From assembly GCA_963712485.1 (NCBI GenBank), contig CAVQID010000019.1:62001-126000 (forward strand): a DNA stretch of 64,000 bases. Direction: 5' to 3'. Origin of the DNA: JALORV01 sp963712485 (GTDB lineage: Bacteria; Pseudomonadota; Gammaproteobacteria; Burkholderiales; Burkholderiaceae_F). Numbering within the stretch: position 1 is the first letter of the stretch; each line of letters begins with the position of its first letter. The translations under genes were made by a program, and so were the position numbers. Under the pieces are notes generated by a model. That model was not told the origin of the DNA and did no database searches. It saw only the letters and a program-made list of their open reading frames with translations. Shown piece after piece: positions 19,140-28,443 of this stretch.

Positions 19140-19589
19140 ATGTCGACGACTCTGCCCTCCGCGACCGGCCAACCGTTCACCTGGATGATCCGTGTCTACT
19201 ACGAAGACACGGACACCGGCGGCGTCGTCTACTACGCCAACTATCTGAAGTTCTTTGAGCGTGCGCGCACCGAATGGTTGCGCGCGGCCGGCATAGAACA
19301 GCGCCGGCTGCTCGACGAATTCGGCCTGCAGTTCGTCGTCGCGAATGTCGAATGCGACTATCGGCAGCCGGCCCGCCTGGACGATCAGCTCGAGATCGAC
19401 CTCAGGGTCGTGAAGGCCGGTCGGGTCTTCATTGTTTTTCAACAGACGGCGCGTCGCGGCGACACCGTTCTGGCCACGGCCAAAGTCAAGGCCGCCTGCA
19501 TTGATGCGCGCCGTTTCACCCCGGCCGCCATGCCGGCCGCCCTGATCGACGCTTTTCGCACACTGCCCGGATACAGCACATCGCAATGA
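19140..19589 (+). CDS. ybgC: Tol-Pal associated acyl-CoA thioesterase YbgC
   Basis: A 149-residue hotdog-fold thioesterase that hydrolyses short or acyl-chain CoA/ACP esters in the cytoplasm. It is always linked to tol genes, where it is thought to connect phospholipid metabolism with the envelope. The hallmark is the segment YYEDTDTGGVVYYANYLKFF, with catalytic Asp and the GGVVYYANY helix. It also has ERARTEWLRAAGI and ends TLPGYSTSQ. The chosen ATG gives the usual length; an in-frame ATG at 19065 would add an Arg-rich tail upstream of the likely promoter. Its stop overlaps the tolQ start by four bases. Confidence 0.95.
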   Translation: MSTTLPSATGQPFTWMIRVYYEDTDTGGVVYYANYLKFFERARTEWLRAAGIEQRRLLDEFGLQFVVANVECDYRQPARLDDQLEIDLRVVKAGRVFIVFQQTARRGDTVLATAKVKAACIDARRFTPAAMPAALIDAFRTLPGYSTSQ

Positions 19590-20257
19590 CACCTGCCGCC
19601 GATCTTTCGATCCTGTCGCTGCTCACCAAGGCCACGTTGGTCGTGCAGCTCGTCATGCTGCTGCTCGCCGTGCTGTCGCTCGCGTCATGGACGGCCATTT
19701 TCCAAAAGGGCTTCGCGATCAAGCGGGCCAAGCGCGAGACTGAAAGCTTCGAGGGGCAGTTCTGGGGCGGTGCCGAACTCAGCCAGCTTTACCAGCAGGC
19801 CTCGAATCCGCGTCGCAAGAGCGGCACGCTGGAGCGCATCTTCGAGTCCGGCATGAATGAATTCCTGAAGCTGCGCGGCCGGGGCGACGCACAAGCCACG
19901 CTCGACGGCGCACGCCGCGCGATGCGCGCGTCTTACCAGCGCGAAATGGACGGGCTCGAGTCGCGCCTGAATTTCCTCGCGTCGGTCGGTTCAGTGAGTC
20001 CGTACATCGGACTTTTCGGCACGGTCTGGGGAATCATGCACGCGTTCACGGGTCTGTCTAACCTGCAGCAGGCCAACCTGGCGAGCGTCGCACCGGGCAT
20101 CGCCGAGGCGCTGGTTGCAACGGCAATTGGCCTGTTCGCGGCGATTCCTGCGGTGGTCGCGTACAACCGGTTCGCCAACGACATCGACCGCCTCGCCAAC
20201 CGCTTCGAGAGCTTCATGGAAGAGTTCCTCAACATCCTGCAGCGGCAGCGCACCTAG
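19586..20257 (+). CDS. tolQ: TolQ proton channel subunit
   Basis: TolQ (223 residues) is the ExbB-like channel that, with TolR, uses the proton gradient to energise TolA during cell constriction. Helix 1 is near residues 13-37 (VVQLVMLLLAVLSLASWTAIF). A cytoplasmic domain follows, then two helices: SVGSVSPYIGLFGTVWGIMH and ALVATAIGLFAAIPAVVAYN, with the conserved Thr/Gly of the proton path. It is coupled to ybgC by ATGA and is 11 bases before tolR. Intact. Confidence 0.96.
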   Translation: MTPAADLSILSLLTKATLVVQLVMLLLAVLSLASWTAIFQKGFAIKRAKRETESFEGQFWGGAELSQLYQQASNPRRKSGTLERIFESGMNEFLKLRGRGDAQATLDGARRAMRASYQREMDGLESRLNFLASVGSVSPYIGLFGTVWGIMHAFTGLSNLQQANLASVAPGIAEALVATAIGLFAAIPAVVAYNRFANDIDRLANRFESFMEEFLNILQRQRT

Positions 20258-20268
20258 GGACATCGTCG

Positions 20269-20692
20269 ATGGCCCTGGTTGCACGTCGCGGCGGACGCCG
20301 TCGTCGGATGATGGCGGACATCAACGTCGTCCCGTACGTCGACGTGATGCTGGTGCTGGTCGTCATCCTGATGGTGGCCGCGCCGTTCGTGAACCCGAGC
20401 GTCGTCAACCTTCCCAGCGTGGCCAAGGCCGGGCAGCAGAAGGACATCCCGGTGCGCGTCGTTGTGCGACCCAACGGCAGAGTCTCGGTGTTCGACGCCA
20501 ACGCCCGCGAGCGGCCCGGTAGAAGCGGGGCAACTCGTCGCCCTCGTTCGTGACCGCCAGGCCGGCAGGGCCGCGACGCCGGTGGTCATCGAGGCTGACG
20601 GCGAAGTGAAATACGAGGCCGTCGTCAAGGTCATGAGCGAGTTGCAGAAGGCGGGCATCGAGCGGGTGGGACTCTCGGTGCAGGTGCGGTGA
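20269..20692 (+). CDS. tolR: TolR (one frameshift)
   Basis: TolR, about 140 residues, anchors the TolQ-TolA motor to peptidoglycan. After a basic N-terminus (MALVARRGGRRRR) comes ADINVVPYVDVMLVLVVILM, the single helix with the functional Asp. The periplasmic domain ends ELQKAGIERVGLSVQVR. An extra c near 20516-20519 (gcggcccgg for gcggccgg) shifts the frame. Removing it gives RPVEAGQLVALVRDRQAG and the normal end. TolR is needed for outer-membrane integrity and is flanked by intact tol genes, so a read error is the best explanation. Its stop overlaps the GTG of tolA. Confidence 0.92.
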
Positions 20693-21534
20693 ACGCGCCT
20701 GCAACGCCTCGTCGTTCTCCGTCAAGGCGCCGGTGGCATGCGCCCGAGCGCACTGCACCGGCGTTTGCGCTTTCGCTGCTCGCCCACAGTCTGCTCTTCA
20801 TCGCGATCGCGTTTGCGGTGCGCTGGAAGACCGAGCCGGCCGGATCGGTCGCGGTGGAACTGTGGGGCGGGCTGCCGCCGGCCGCGGTCGAGGCGCCGCG
20901 CCCGGCGCCACCGCCGGTCGCCGTGACACCGAAACCCGTCGAGCCGCCGCCCGAGCCGCGCAAGGCGGAGATCGTCGAGAAGCCGGAGCCTGAACCGGTC
21001 AAGAAGGCGCCGCCACCGAAGGTCGAACCACCCAAGAAGGTCGAACCACCAAAGAAAGTCGAGCCGCCGAAGAAGGCCGAGCCCGATCCGCGGCAGGAAC
21101 AACTGAAGCGCGAGGCCGCCGAAGCGCGCGTGGCACAGGCCGCAGCCGAGAAGCAGCGCCAGGCCGCGATCGACCGGGCCTTAGCCGCGGCAGGTGGCGC
21201 GCCGAGCGGAGCACCGGGAGGCAATCCGGCCGCTGGACCGGGCGGAATGGCGCGCGGTTACGAGTCCCAGGTCGTGGGCTGCATCCGCCCCCACATCGCG
21301 TTCAACGTTCCCGAGAGCCTGCAGCCGAAGCAACATGTCGCCGAGTTCGAAGTGCAGCTGCTGCCATCCGGCGAACAGGTCGGGGCACCGCGCTTGCTTC
21401 GGGGCAGTGGCCTCGCGGCCTATGACCAGGCGGTCGAGCGCGCAATCCGTCGCTGCGATCCTTTTCCGCGTCCGCGCGAAGGAACGATGCCGCGTTCGCT
21501 ACGTCTCACCTTCGATCCCGTGGAGACCCGATAG
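20689..21534 (+). CDS. tolA: TolA envelope linker
   Basis: A 281-residue TolA-type protein that spans the periplasm between TolQR and Pal/TolB. It starts at a GTG overlapping the tolR stop. An inner-membrane helix (about 27-45, FALSLLAHSLLFIAIAFAV) leads to a Pro/Lys/Glu region with an 18-base tandem repeat coding KKVEPP (about 21010-21075). A short Ala/Glu/Gln-rich helix (EAAEARVAQAAAEKQRQAA) comes next. The C-terminal TonB-like domain (about 185-281, with YESQVVGCIRPHIAFNVPE) binds Pal and TolB. The helical middle is much shorter than in E. coli TolA (421 residues), as in many betaproteobacteria. Confidence 0.9.
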   Translation: MNAPATPRRSPSRRRWHAPERTAPAFALSLLAHSLLFIAIAFAVRWKTEPAGSVAVELWGGLPPAAVEAPRPAPPPVAVTPKPVEPPPEPRKAEIVEKPEPEPVKKAPPPKVEPPKKVEPPKKVEPPKKAEPDPRQEQLKREAAEARVAQAAAEKQRQAAIDRALAAAGGAPSGAPGGNPAAGPGGMARGYESQVVGCIRPHIAFNVPESLQPKQHVAEFEVQLLPSGEQVGAPRLLRGSGLAAYDQAVERAIRRCDPFPRPREGTMPRSLRLTFDPVETR

Positions 21535-21602
21535 CACTGTCTCAATCAGATCACACGTCCGCCGTCGCGCGTTTCCGTGAACGTCGCACTCGCGCCACTG
21601 TC

Positions 21603-21608
21603 TATACT
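21603..21608 (+). promoter_or_regulatory. Candidate -10 box for tolB
   Basis: tatact stands 17 bases before the tolB ATG in the 91-base gap after tolA. It resembles the -10 box before ybgC. A convincing -35 element is not seen. Confidence 0.3.
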
Positions 21609-21625
21609 CGCCGCCAGCCTTCCGA

Positions 21626-22921
21626 ATGAATAAACGAAGAAACACCGCCTCGCATATCGCCCGCCGCAGCTTCTGTGGTGCGCTCGTCCTCCTGCCTTAC
21701 GCCGCACGCGCGCAGTTGCGCGTCGAGATCACCGGGGTCGGCGGCCAGCAGTTTCCGATCGCGATTGCGCCATTTGCGCAGGACACCACACCGCCTCAGG
21801 ATGTCGCGGCGATCGTGCGTGCGGACCTTGCGCGCAGCGGCCTGTTTCGCGTTGTCGATGCCGGCTCGCAGCCGCTTCCCGAAACGGCCAACGTCAACCT
21901 CGGTGACTGGAAGGCACGCGGCGCCGATGCGCTGGCCATGGGCAGCGCACGCCGGCTCGCCGATGGCCGCTACGACGTTCGCTTCCGCCTGCTCGACACC
22001 GTCAAGCAGGCCCAGCTCGATGGCCTGTCGTATCTCGCGCCGGCATCGGAACTGAGACTGACCGCTCACCGGATTGCCGATCGCATCTACGAGAAGATCA
22101 CCGGGGAGCGCGGCGTGTTCGCCACGCGCATCGCCTATGTCGTGCAGACCAGCCGCAACTCCTGGGAACTGCACGTTGCCGATGCGGACGGCGCCAATTC
22201 GCAGGCTGCGCTCCGTTCACGCGAGCCCATCATCTCGCCCGCGTGGGCGCAGGACGGCATACGGCTTGCCTACGTCAGTTTCGAGACGGGCAAGCCGGTG
22301 GTTTACGTGCATACGGTCACGACGGGTGAGCGCAAGGCCGTCGCGAACTTCCGGGGCTCGAACAGTGCGCCGGCCTGGTCGCCCGACGGACGATCGCTCG
22401 CGGTGACGCTGACGCGCGAGGGCAACTCGCAGATCTTTCTGATGAACGCTGACGGCTCCAACGTTCGGCGCATTACGCAGTCGAGCGGCATCGATACCGA
22501 GCCGGTCTTCAGCCCCGATGGCCAATCCATTTACTTCACTTCCGATCGTGGCGGCGGCCCGCAGGTGTATCGCATGCCGGCGACCGGAGGCGGCGCGCAG
22601 CGGGTCACGTTCGGCGGCGACTACAACATCAGTCCGCGGCTTTCGCCGGACGGCAAGTTGATGGCATTCGTCGCCCGCCGCGGTGGCCGGTTCCAGGTCA
22701 TGGTTCTCGATCTCGCCAGCGGGACCGAGTCTCCGGTAACCGATACCGCGCGCGATGAGTCCCCGAGCTTCGCGCCGAATGGCCGACTGCTGCTTTATGC
22801 AACCGAAGTCGGCGGCCGCGGCATTCTGGCGTCGGCCTCGGTCGATGGCCGCGTGCGCACGCGGCTGACCGGCCCGAGCGGTGACATTCGCGAGCCCACG
22901 TGGGGTCCATACATCAAGTAG
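21626..22921 (+). CDS. tolB: TolB beta-propeller protein
   Basis: TolB (431 residues) is the periplasmic partner of Pal and TolA. The N-terminal alpha/beta domain (about 30-160) includes VEITGVGGQQFPIAIAPF. The six-bladed propeller shows repeated blade motifs: SPAWAQDGIRLAYVS, APAWSPDGRSLAVTL, EPVFSPDGQSIYFTS, SPRLSPDGKLMAFVA and SPSFAPNGRLLLYAT. The signal sequence contains ARRSFCGALVLLPYAARAQ, a twin-arginine-like start, whereas TolB is normally exported by Sec; this is odd but not conclusive. It is followed 21 bases later by pal. Confidence 0.96.
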   Translation: MNKRRNTASHIARRSFCGALVLLPYAARAQLRVEITGVGGQQFPIAIAPFAQDTTPPQDVAAIVRADLARSGLFRVVDAGSQPLPETANVNLGDWKARGADALAMGSARRLADGRYDVRFRLLDTVKQAQLDGLSYLAPASELRLTAHRIADRIYEKITGERGVFATRIAYVVQTSRNSWELHVADADGANSQAALRSREPIISPAWAQDGIRLAYVSFETGKPVVYVHTVTTGERKAVANFRGSNSAPAWSPDGRSLAVTLTREGNSQIFLMNADGSNVRRITQSSGIDTEPVFSPDGQSIYFTSDRGGGPQVYRMPATGGGAQRVTFGGDYNISPRLSPDGKLMAFVARRGGRFQVMVLDLASGTESPVTDTARDESPSFAPNGRLLLYATEVGGRGILASASVDGRVRTRLTGPSGDIREPTWGPYIK

Positions 22922-22942
22922 GTTTCAGAGCAAGGAGTGACC

Positions 22943-23497
22943 ATGCAACAACTGGCCCAGTACGCACGCAGCGCTGCCGCATCGGCGGTGGTTCTTTTCA
23001 TGATCGCCGGATGCTCGTCGGTGAAGCTCGACGAGCAGGCGCCCGCGCCGATCGTCGATGCGGGGGCGTCCGGTGCCGGCGCCGGTGCTGCTGATCCGCG
23101 TGCCGTCGCGCCGGTGACCGCGGGCTCGACGGCGGGCGTCGACCCGTTCACGGACCCGAACAACCCGCTGTCCAAGAAGAGTGTGTTCTTCGACTTCGAC
23201 AGCTTCGTCGTCAAGAGCGAATTTCAGCCGCTGGTCGAAGCGCATGGCAAGTTTCTCGCGGCCAATGGCGGACGGCAGATCAAGATCGAAGGCAACACCG
23301 ATGAACGCGGCGGCCGCGAGTACAACCTCGCCTTGGGCCAAAAGCGTGCCGAGGCGGTGAAGCAGCGTCTGTTGCTCATGGGTGCACGCGATCAGCAGAT
23401 CGAGACGGTCAGCTTCGGCAAGGAAAAGCCGCGGGCCACGGGCAGCACGGAGGAAGCCTGGGCGCAGAACCGCCGGGCGGACATCGTTTATAAGTAA
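22943..23497 (+). CDS. pal: Peptidoglycan-associated lipoprotein Pal
   Basis: Pal (184 residues) is an outer-membrane lipoprotein that binds peptidoglycan and TolB/TolA. The signal ends in the lipobox IAGC (Cys at about residue 24), followed by a flexible Ala/Gly linker. The OmpA-like domain (about 80-184) has SKKSVFFDFDSFVVKSEF, IEGNTDERGGREYNLALGQK and ending NRRADIVYK, with the Asp and Arg that bind diaminopimelate. The ATG at 22943 is preferred over an in-frame GTG at 22937, because aaggag overlaps the GTG and is correctly placed for the ATG. A structured repeat begins right after its stop. Confidence 0.96.
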   Translation: MQQLAQYARSAAASAVVLFMIAGCSSVKLDEQAPAPIVDAGASGAGAGAADPRAVAPVTAGSTAGVDPFTDPNNPLSKKSVFFDFDSFVVKSEFQPLVEAHGKFLAANGGRQIKIEGNTDERGGREYNLALGQKRAEAVKQRLLLMGARDQQIETVSFGKEKPRATGSTEEAWAQNRRADIVYK

Positions 23498-23500
23498 TTA

Positions 23501-23608
23501 GCGCTGCTTGTGTACGCGCCGCGCTATGCGCGTCGCACGTGCACTCGCAGCGGAATAGTTTGAAGGGCGGGCTTGGGAGCGGCCCGGCGCCCGCCCTGGT
23601 ACAACTGC
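23501..23608. repeat. Structured intergenic repeat, copy A
   Basis: A 108-base element between pal and cpoB, nearly identical to copy B at 26642-26748. It predicts one long hairpin: gctgc paired with gcagc, then gtgtac with gtgcac, capped by a variable stem gcgccgcgc/gcgcgtcgc around tat. A second hairpin has the arms agggcgggc (23564-23572) and gcccgccct (23589-23597). It contains no gene. Compared with copy B, the variable stem differs in sequence on both arms yet still pairs. Confidence 0.85.
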
Positions 23609-23662
23609 ACGCGGGCTCCTCCTGCCGTCGCCGCACCTGACCCGTCGGAACAAGTGGCTTCT

Positions 23663-24409
23663 ATGAACCTCCGAATCCTCGCAGCCGCCTTTGCACTGGC
23701 CGTTTCGCTGCCGGCGCACGCGCAGCTGTTTGCCGACGATGACGCGCGCAAGGCGATCCTCGAGCTGCGGCAGAAGATCACGCAGCTGCAGCAGAAGGAG
23801 GCCGAACTCGGGTCGCGGCTCGACACAGCGCAGCGCAACCAGCTCGACATGGCGAACCAGAATGACACGCTGCGGCAGGAAATTGCGCGCCTGCGCGGCC
23901 AGGTCGAATCGCTGACGAACGAGGTGGCGACGCTGCAGAAGCGCAACCGCGACCTGTATACGGATCTCGACGCGCGGCTCAAGAAGTTCGAGCCCTCCAC
24001 GCTGACGGTCGACGGCCGCTCGGCGACGGTCGAGCGCGCCGAACAGGCGGCCTACGACGCCGCGCTGGCGCAGTTTCGCGGTGGCGACTTCCGCGGCTCG
24101 ATCGGAAGTTTTCAGCAGTTCATCACGCGTTACCCGCCCTCGGCCTACGTGCCGGCGGCGCAGTACTTCATCGGCAGCGCCTATTTCGCGCTCAAGGACT
24201 ACAAGTCCTCGATCGCTGCGAACCAGTTGGTCGTCGACCGCTACAAGGATTCACCGCGTGCGCCCGAGGCCCTGCTGTCGATCGCCGACAGCCAGCTGCA
24301 GTTGGCGGACAAGCGCGGCGCCAATCGAACGTTGACTCGTGTGATCCAGGAATACCCGTCAAGCGAGGCGGCGCTGCTGGCGCGCGAGCGCCTGCCCGGC
24401 ACACGCTGA
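23663..24409 (+). CDS. cpoB: Cell division coordinator CpoB (YbgF)
   Basis: A 248-residue periplasmic protein that links Tol-Pal with peptidoglycan synthesis (PBP1B) during constriction. A signal peptide (about 1-20, ending AHAQ) precedes a trimerising coiled coil (about 28-105, with ILELRQKITQLQQKEAELGS). TPR repeats follow from about 125, including YDAALAQFRGGDFRGSIGSF and YFIGSAYFALKDYKSSIAAN. The ATG at 23663 is chosen because it starts directly at the signal peptide; an upstream in-frame start would include repeat sequence. It closes the tol-pal cluster. Confidence 0.94.
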   Translation: MNLRILAAAFALAVSLPAHAQLFADDDARKAILELRQKITQLQQKEAELGSRLDTAQRNQLDMANQNDTLRQEIARLRGQVESLTNEVATLQKRNRDLYTDLDARLKKFEPSTLTVDGRSATVERAEQAAYDAALAQFRGGDFRGSIGSFQQFITRYPPSAYVPAAQYFIGSAYFALKDYKSSIAANQLVVDRYKDSPRAPEALLSIADSQLQLADKRGANRTLTRVIQEYPSSEAALLARERLPGTR

Positions 24410-24476
24410 ACCGGCGCGAGCAGGACCGCGTGCACGGCGCTTACACTCGCGCGCACCTTCCTTCGCCGAGCCCGCC

Positions 24477-25593
24477 ATGCCGGCCGCCGATCACGCGTCG
24501 CTCTCGTTTTTCGTGCTCACGGCGACCTTCGCTTTGGCGATCGCCTTCGGCGCGATCGTGCAGCGGACCAACTTCTGCACGATGGGCAGCGTGGCCGACA
24601 TCGTCAACTTCGGCGACTGGACGCGCATGCGCCAGTGGCTGCTGGCGATCGCGGTCGCCATCTTCGGGACGACGATCCTTGATGCTGCCGGCCTGATCGA
24701 CGTCCGCGCCAGCTATTACACCTCCGAGCGCTTCACGCCGTTGGCTTATGCGGTCGGCGGCGTGCTGTTCGGCTTCGGCATGGTGCTGGCCGGCGGCTGT
24801 GGCTCCAAGTCGCTGGTCCGCGCCGGCGCCGGCAACCTGAAGGCGCTGGTCGCGCTGCTGGTGCTCGCCGTCGTCGCCTACATGACGCTGCGCGGCGTCT
24901 TCGCGCTGGTGCGGGTCGGTTGGCTCGAACGTGTCGGCATCACGTTGACCACGCGCCAGGACCTGCCGTCGCTGCTCGCGACGTCGACGAGATGCACGGG
25001 AGGCGTGGCAGCTGGGCCTGGGAGTCACGCTCTTCGGCCTGCTCGCCGCCTTTGCGTTGAGCGAGCGTGCCTTCCGGACCTTCGACAACCTGCTGGCCGG
25101 CGTCGGCATCGGCGCGATCATCGTGGGTGTCTGGTACCTGTCAGGTCACGTTGCGCATGTTGCGGAGCATCCGCAGACGCTGGAGGAAGCTTTCCTGTGG
25201 ACCAACTCGCGGCAGATGGAATCGCTGTCGTTCGTGGCCCCGGTCGCCTGGACGCTGGATTACCTGCTGTTCACCAGTGATGCGAGCAAGGAACTGACGA
25301 TAGGCATCGTTGCCGTCGTCGGCATGCTGGTCGGATCGGCGAGCTATGCGCTCGCCACCCGGCGCTTCCGCTGGGAAAGTTTCCGCGATGCCGAAGACAC
25401 CGGGAACCATCTCGTGGGAGCGGCGCTGATGGGGTTCGGCGGAGTGAGCGCGCTGGGTTGCACGATCGGCCAGGGCCTTTCGGGCATTTCCACGCTTGCC
25501 GCCGGATCGTTCATCGCTCTGGCGGGCATCATCGTGGGCGCCACGCTCGGCGTCCGCTACCAGGCGTGGCGCGTCGAGCGCATCGCCGACTGA
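24477..25593 (+). CDS. tsuA: TsuA/YeeE-family thiosulfate permease (one frameshift)
   Basis: An inner-membrane protein of about 371 residues of the YeeE/YedE family; TsuA members import thiosulfate as a sulfur source. The N-half has FGAIVQRTNFCTMGSVADIV and GGVLFGFGMVLAGGCGSKSL. The C-half has SALGCTIGQGLSGISTLAAG. These Cys-bearing loops correspond to the Cys residues that relay thiosulfate. An extra base near 24980-24995 breaks the frame in the middle; from there ctg-ggc-ctg-gga-gtc resumes LGLGVTLFGLLAAFALSERA. No TusA-like partner gene is adjacent. Selenium or sulfur-compound transport in general would also fit. Confidence 0.82.
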
Positions 25594-25690
25594 CGTCGTC
25601 CGGTCGACCGTCCGGCTTGCATGGCAGACTGAACCGCACCATGCTTGCAGCCATCTTGCCGTTTGCGGCGTCATCTTGTTGAGAGCCACC

Positions 25691-26641
25691 GTGGAAAAGA
25701 AGTTCGCTTCGCAGGCCGACCTCGAGGAAAAGAAGGTCAGCTTCGACCGTCTTTCGGATCATGCCTACGCTTACACGGCGGAGGGCGACCCCAATACCGG
25801 CATCGTCATCGGCGATGACGCCGTCATGGTGATCGACGCGCAGGCCACGCCGGTGATGGCGCAGGACGTCATCCGCCACATCCGCACCGTGACGGACAAG
25901 CCGATCAACTACGTCACGCTGACGCACTATCACGCGGTCCGGGTGCTTGGCGCGTCGGGTTACCGGCCGCAGCAAATCATCGCCAGTCGCGACACCTACG
26001 ACCTGATCGTCGAGCGTGGCGAACAGGACATGAAGAGCGAGATCGAGCGCTTCCCGCGACTGTTCCGTGCGGTGGAATCCGTGCCGGGTTTGACATGGCC
26101 GACAATCGTTTTCGACAAGCGCCTGACGCTGTGGCTTGGCAAGCTGCAGGTCGAGATCATGCAACTGGGTCGCGGCCACACCAAGGGCGACACGGTGGTC
26201 TGGCTGCCGCAGGAGAGGATCCTGTTCTCCGGCGACCTGGTCGAGTTCGACGCCACGCCATACACCGGCGATGCTTACCTGACCGACTGGCCTGCAACGC
26301 TCGATGCGATCGGCGCGCTCGGCCCGCAGAAGCTCGTCCCCGGCCGAGGCGCAGCGCTGCAGTCGCCGGAAGCGGTGCGCTCCGGCCTCGACGGTACGCG
26401 GGCGTTCGTCACGGCGATGTTCGAGGCGGTGAAGAGCGGAGCACGGCAAGGCCGTGATCTGCGCTCGGTGTATCGCGATACCTATGAGGCGCTGAAGCCG
26501 CAGTTCGGTCACTGGGTCATCTTCGATCATTGCCTGCCGTTCGATGTCAGCCGTGCCTATGACGAGGCGACCGGCCACGTGCATCCGCGCATCTGGACGG
26601 CGCAGCGTGACAAGGATATGTGGGAGGCGCTCGAAGGATAG
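25691..26641 (+). CDS. Metallo-beta-lactamase-fold protein with an incomplete metal site
   Basis: A 316-residue MBL-fold protein starting at GTG 25691 (VEKKFASQADLEEKK). Canonical members have HxHxDH, a later His, an Asp and a final His for two metals. Here the motif is THYHAVR: His79 and His81 are kept, while the DH pair is replaced by Val83-Arg84. GRGHTKGD supplies His163 and FSGDLVEF Asp182, while the usual terminal GHG reads GRG. One metal at most seems likely. The opening segment YTAEGDPNTGIVIGDD is typical of a subfamily found beside flavin monooxygenases in Burkholderiales. Substrate unknown. Next comes a structured repeat, then the monooxygenase. Confidence 0.85.
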   Translation: MEKKFASQADLEEKKVSFDRLSDHAYAYTAEGDPNTGIVIGDDAVMVIDAQATPVMAQDVIRHIRTVTDKPINYVTLTHYHAVRVLGASGYRPQQIIASRDTYDLIVERGEQDMKSEIERFPRLFRAVESVPGLTWPTIVFDKRLTLWLGKLQVEIMQLGRGHTKGDTVVWLPQERILFSGDLVEFDATPYTGDAYLTDWPATLDAIGALGPQKLVPGRGAALQSPEAVRSGLDGTRAFVTAMFEAVKSGARQGRDLRSVYRDTYEALKPQFGHWVIFDHCLPFDVSRAYDEATGHVHPRIWTAQRDKDMWEALEG

Positions 26642-26748
26642 GCGCTGCTCGTGTACGCGACGGCGTTGCCGTCGCACGTGCACTCGCAGCGAATTAGTTA
26701 GAAGGGCGGGCTTGGGAGCGGCCCGGCGCCCGCCCTTGGAACAAGTGC
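26642..26748. repeat. Structured intergenic repeat, copy B
   Basis: A 107-base element beginning one base after the stop of the MBL gene. Its main hairpin is gctgc/gcagc, gtgtac/gtgcac and the perfect 8-bp stem gcgacggc (26657-26664), loop gtt, gccgtcgc (26668-26675). The second hairpin is agggcgggc/gcccgccct around ttgggagcggcccggc, identical to copy A. About 90% of bases match copy A; most differences sit in the variable stem, where both arms change together. Confidence 0.85.
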
Positions 26749-26779
26749 AGGAAATGGGTCGCACAGTCGCCGCGTTGAA

Positions 26780-28443
26780 ATGTCATCGACCTACAAGGCC
26801 CCTGAGTATCCGTATGTGACGCCGCCCGAAATTGCAGCGGGTGGAGTCGCGCGCACGCAGGTCGCGATCGTCGGTGCTGGGCCGATCGGGCTGGCGGCTG
26901 CGATTGACCTGGCGCAGCACGGCATCGACTTCATCATCATCGACGACAACAACACCGTCAGCGTCGGGTCGCGCGCGATCTGTTATGCGAAGCGTGCGCT
27001 CGAGATCCTCGATCGTCTCGGGTGCGGTGAGCCCATCTGCACGCGCGGGGTCAGCTGGAACGTCGGCAAGGTGTTTTTCCACGACAAGCTGGCGTACCAG
27101 TTCGACCTGCTGCCGGAGCTCGGGCACAAGCGGCCGGCGTTCGTCAACCTGCAGCAGTATCACCTCGAAGAAGCGCTGGTCGATCGCCTCGCCGCCCTCG
27201 GCCATGTCGTGCGATGGAGGAACAAGGCGGTCGGCATCGAACAGGATGCGCAGGGCGCGCGACTCGCGGTGGAGGCGCCGGACGGGCGCTACACGATCCA
27301 CGCTGCGTACGTGATCGCCGCCGACGGCGCGCGCAGTCCGCTGCGCGACATGCTTGGCCTCGAGTGGAAGGGTCAGGTCTTCCGTGACCGGTTCCTGATC
27401 GCCGACGTGCACATGAAGGGTGACTTTCCGGCGGAGCGCTGGTTCTGGTTCGACCCACCGTTCCATCCGGGGCAATCGGTGCTGCTGCATCGTCAGGCCG
27501 ACGATGTCTGGCGCATCGACTTCCAGCTCGGCTGGGATGCCGATCCGGAGGAGGAGAAGAAGCCTGCGCGAGTGGTTCCGCGCATCCGCGCGATGCTCGG
27601 CGACGAGCGACCGTTCGAACTGGAGTGGGTCAGCGTGTACACGTTCCAGTGCCGCCGCCTGGACCGCTTCGTTCATGGCCGCGTGATCTTCGCCGGCGAT
27701 GCGGCGCACCAGGTGTCTCCATTCGGCGCTCGTGGGGCCAACAGCGGCTTTCAGGACACCGACAACCTCTGCTGGAAGCTCGCGCGCGTGCTGCGCGGGC
27801 AATCGCCGGCAATCGCTGCTTGAAAGCTACGACATCGAGCGCGTCGAGGCGGCGGACGAGAACCTGCTGAACTCGACGCGAGCCACGGACTTCATCACGC
27901 CGAAGAGCCCGGCCAGCCGGATGTTCCGCGATGCAGTGCTGTCGCTGTCGCAGCGGCACGCGTTCGCGCGTCGTCTCGTCAACAGCGGCCGGCTGTCGAT
28001 GCCGACGACGCACCGTGCCAGTCCGTTGTCTAGCGTCGATCGCGACGTCTTTGCCGGAAGCATGGTGCCCGGCGCGCCGGCGGCCGACGCGCCGGTTCGG
28101 CTGAAGCGGTCGCGGCGGCTGGCTGCTCGACGAACTGGGCGGCCAGTTCAGCGTGCTGGTGTTCGCACCGGTTGCGCCGGCGTTCGTCGATGAGCTGCAA
28201 CGCGAATTCGGCGACGAGCTGCGCGTCATTGTCGTCGTCGAGCGCGAGATCGGCGACGAGCCTGCCGGATGGCGGGTGGTCGAGGACGCTGAAGGACTGG
28301 CGCGACAGCGCTACGACGCCGCGGCCGGGACGGCCTACCTGGTGCGGCCGGACCAGCTGGTGGCAGCGCGCTGGCGCACGCCGAAAACGGCGGACGTGAG
28401 GGAAGCACTGGTACGCGCGCAGGGCGGGAGCGCATTGAAATGA
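26780..28443 (+). CDS. FAD-dependent aromatic-type monooxygenase (two frameshifts)
   Basis: A class A flavin monooxygenase of about 554 residues, related to the PHBH/MhpA group that hydroxylates aromatic acids with NAD(P)H. Motifs: nucleotide-binding VAIVGAGPIGLAAAIDLAQH (about 27-46), the DG motif AADGARSPLRDM, and the GD motif GRVIFAGDAAHQVSPFGARG. A thioredoxin-like C-terminal domain ends QGGSALK. An extra a near 27811-27812 and another base near 28105-28120 break the frame. Corrected joins are RGQSPASLLESYDIERVEAA and GWLLDELGGQFSVLV. The stop overlaps the DUF2783 gene. The substrate is not identifiable; the MBL neighbour suggests a ring-cleavage or lactone product. No clear ribosome site precedes the ATG. 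Confidence 0.87.
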
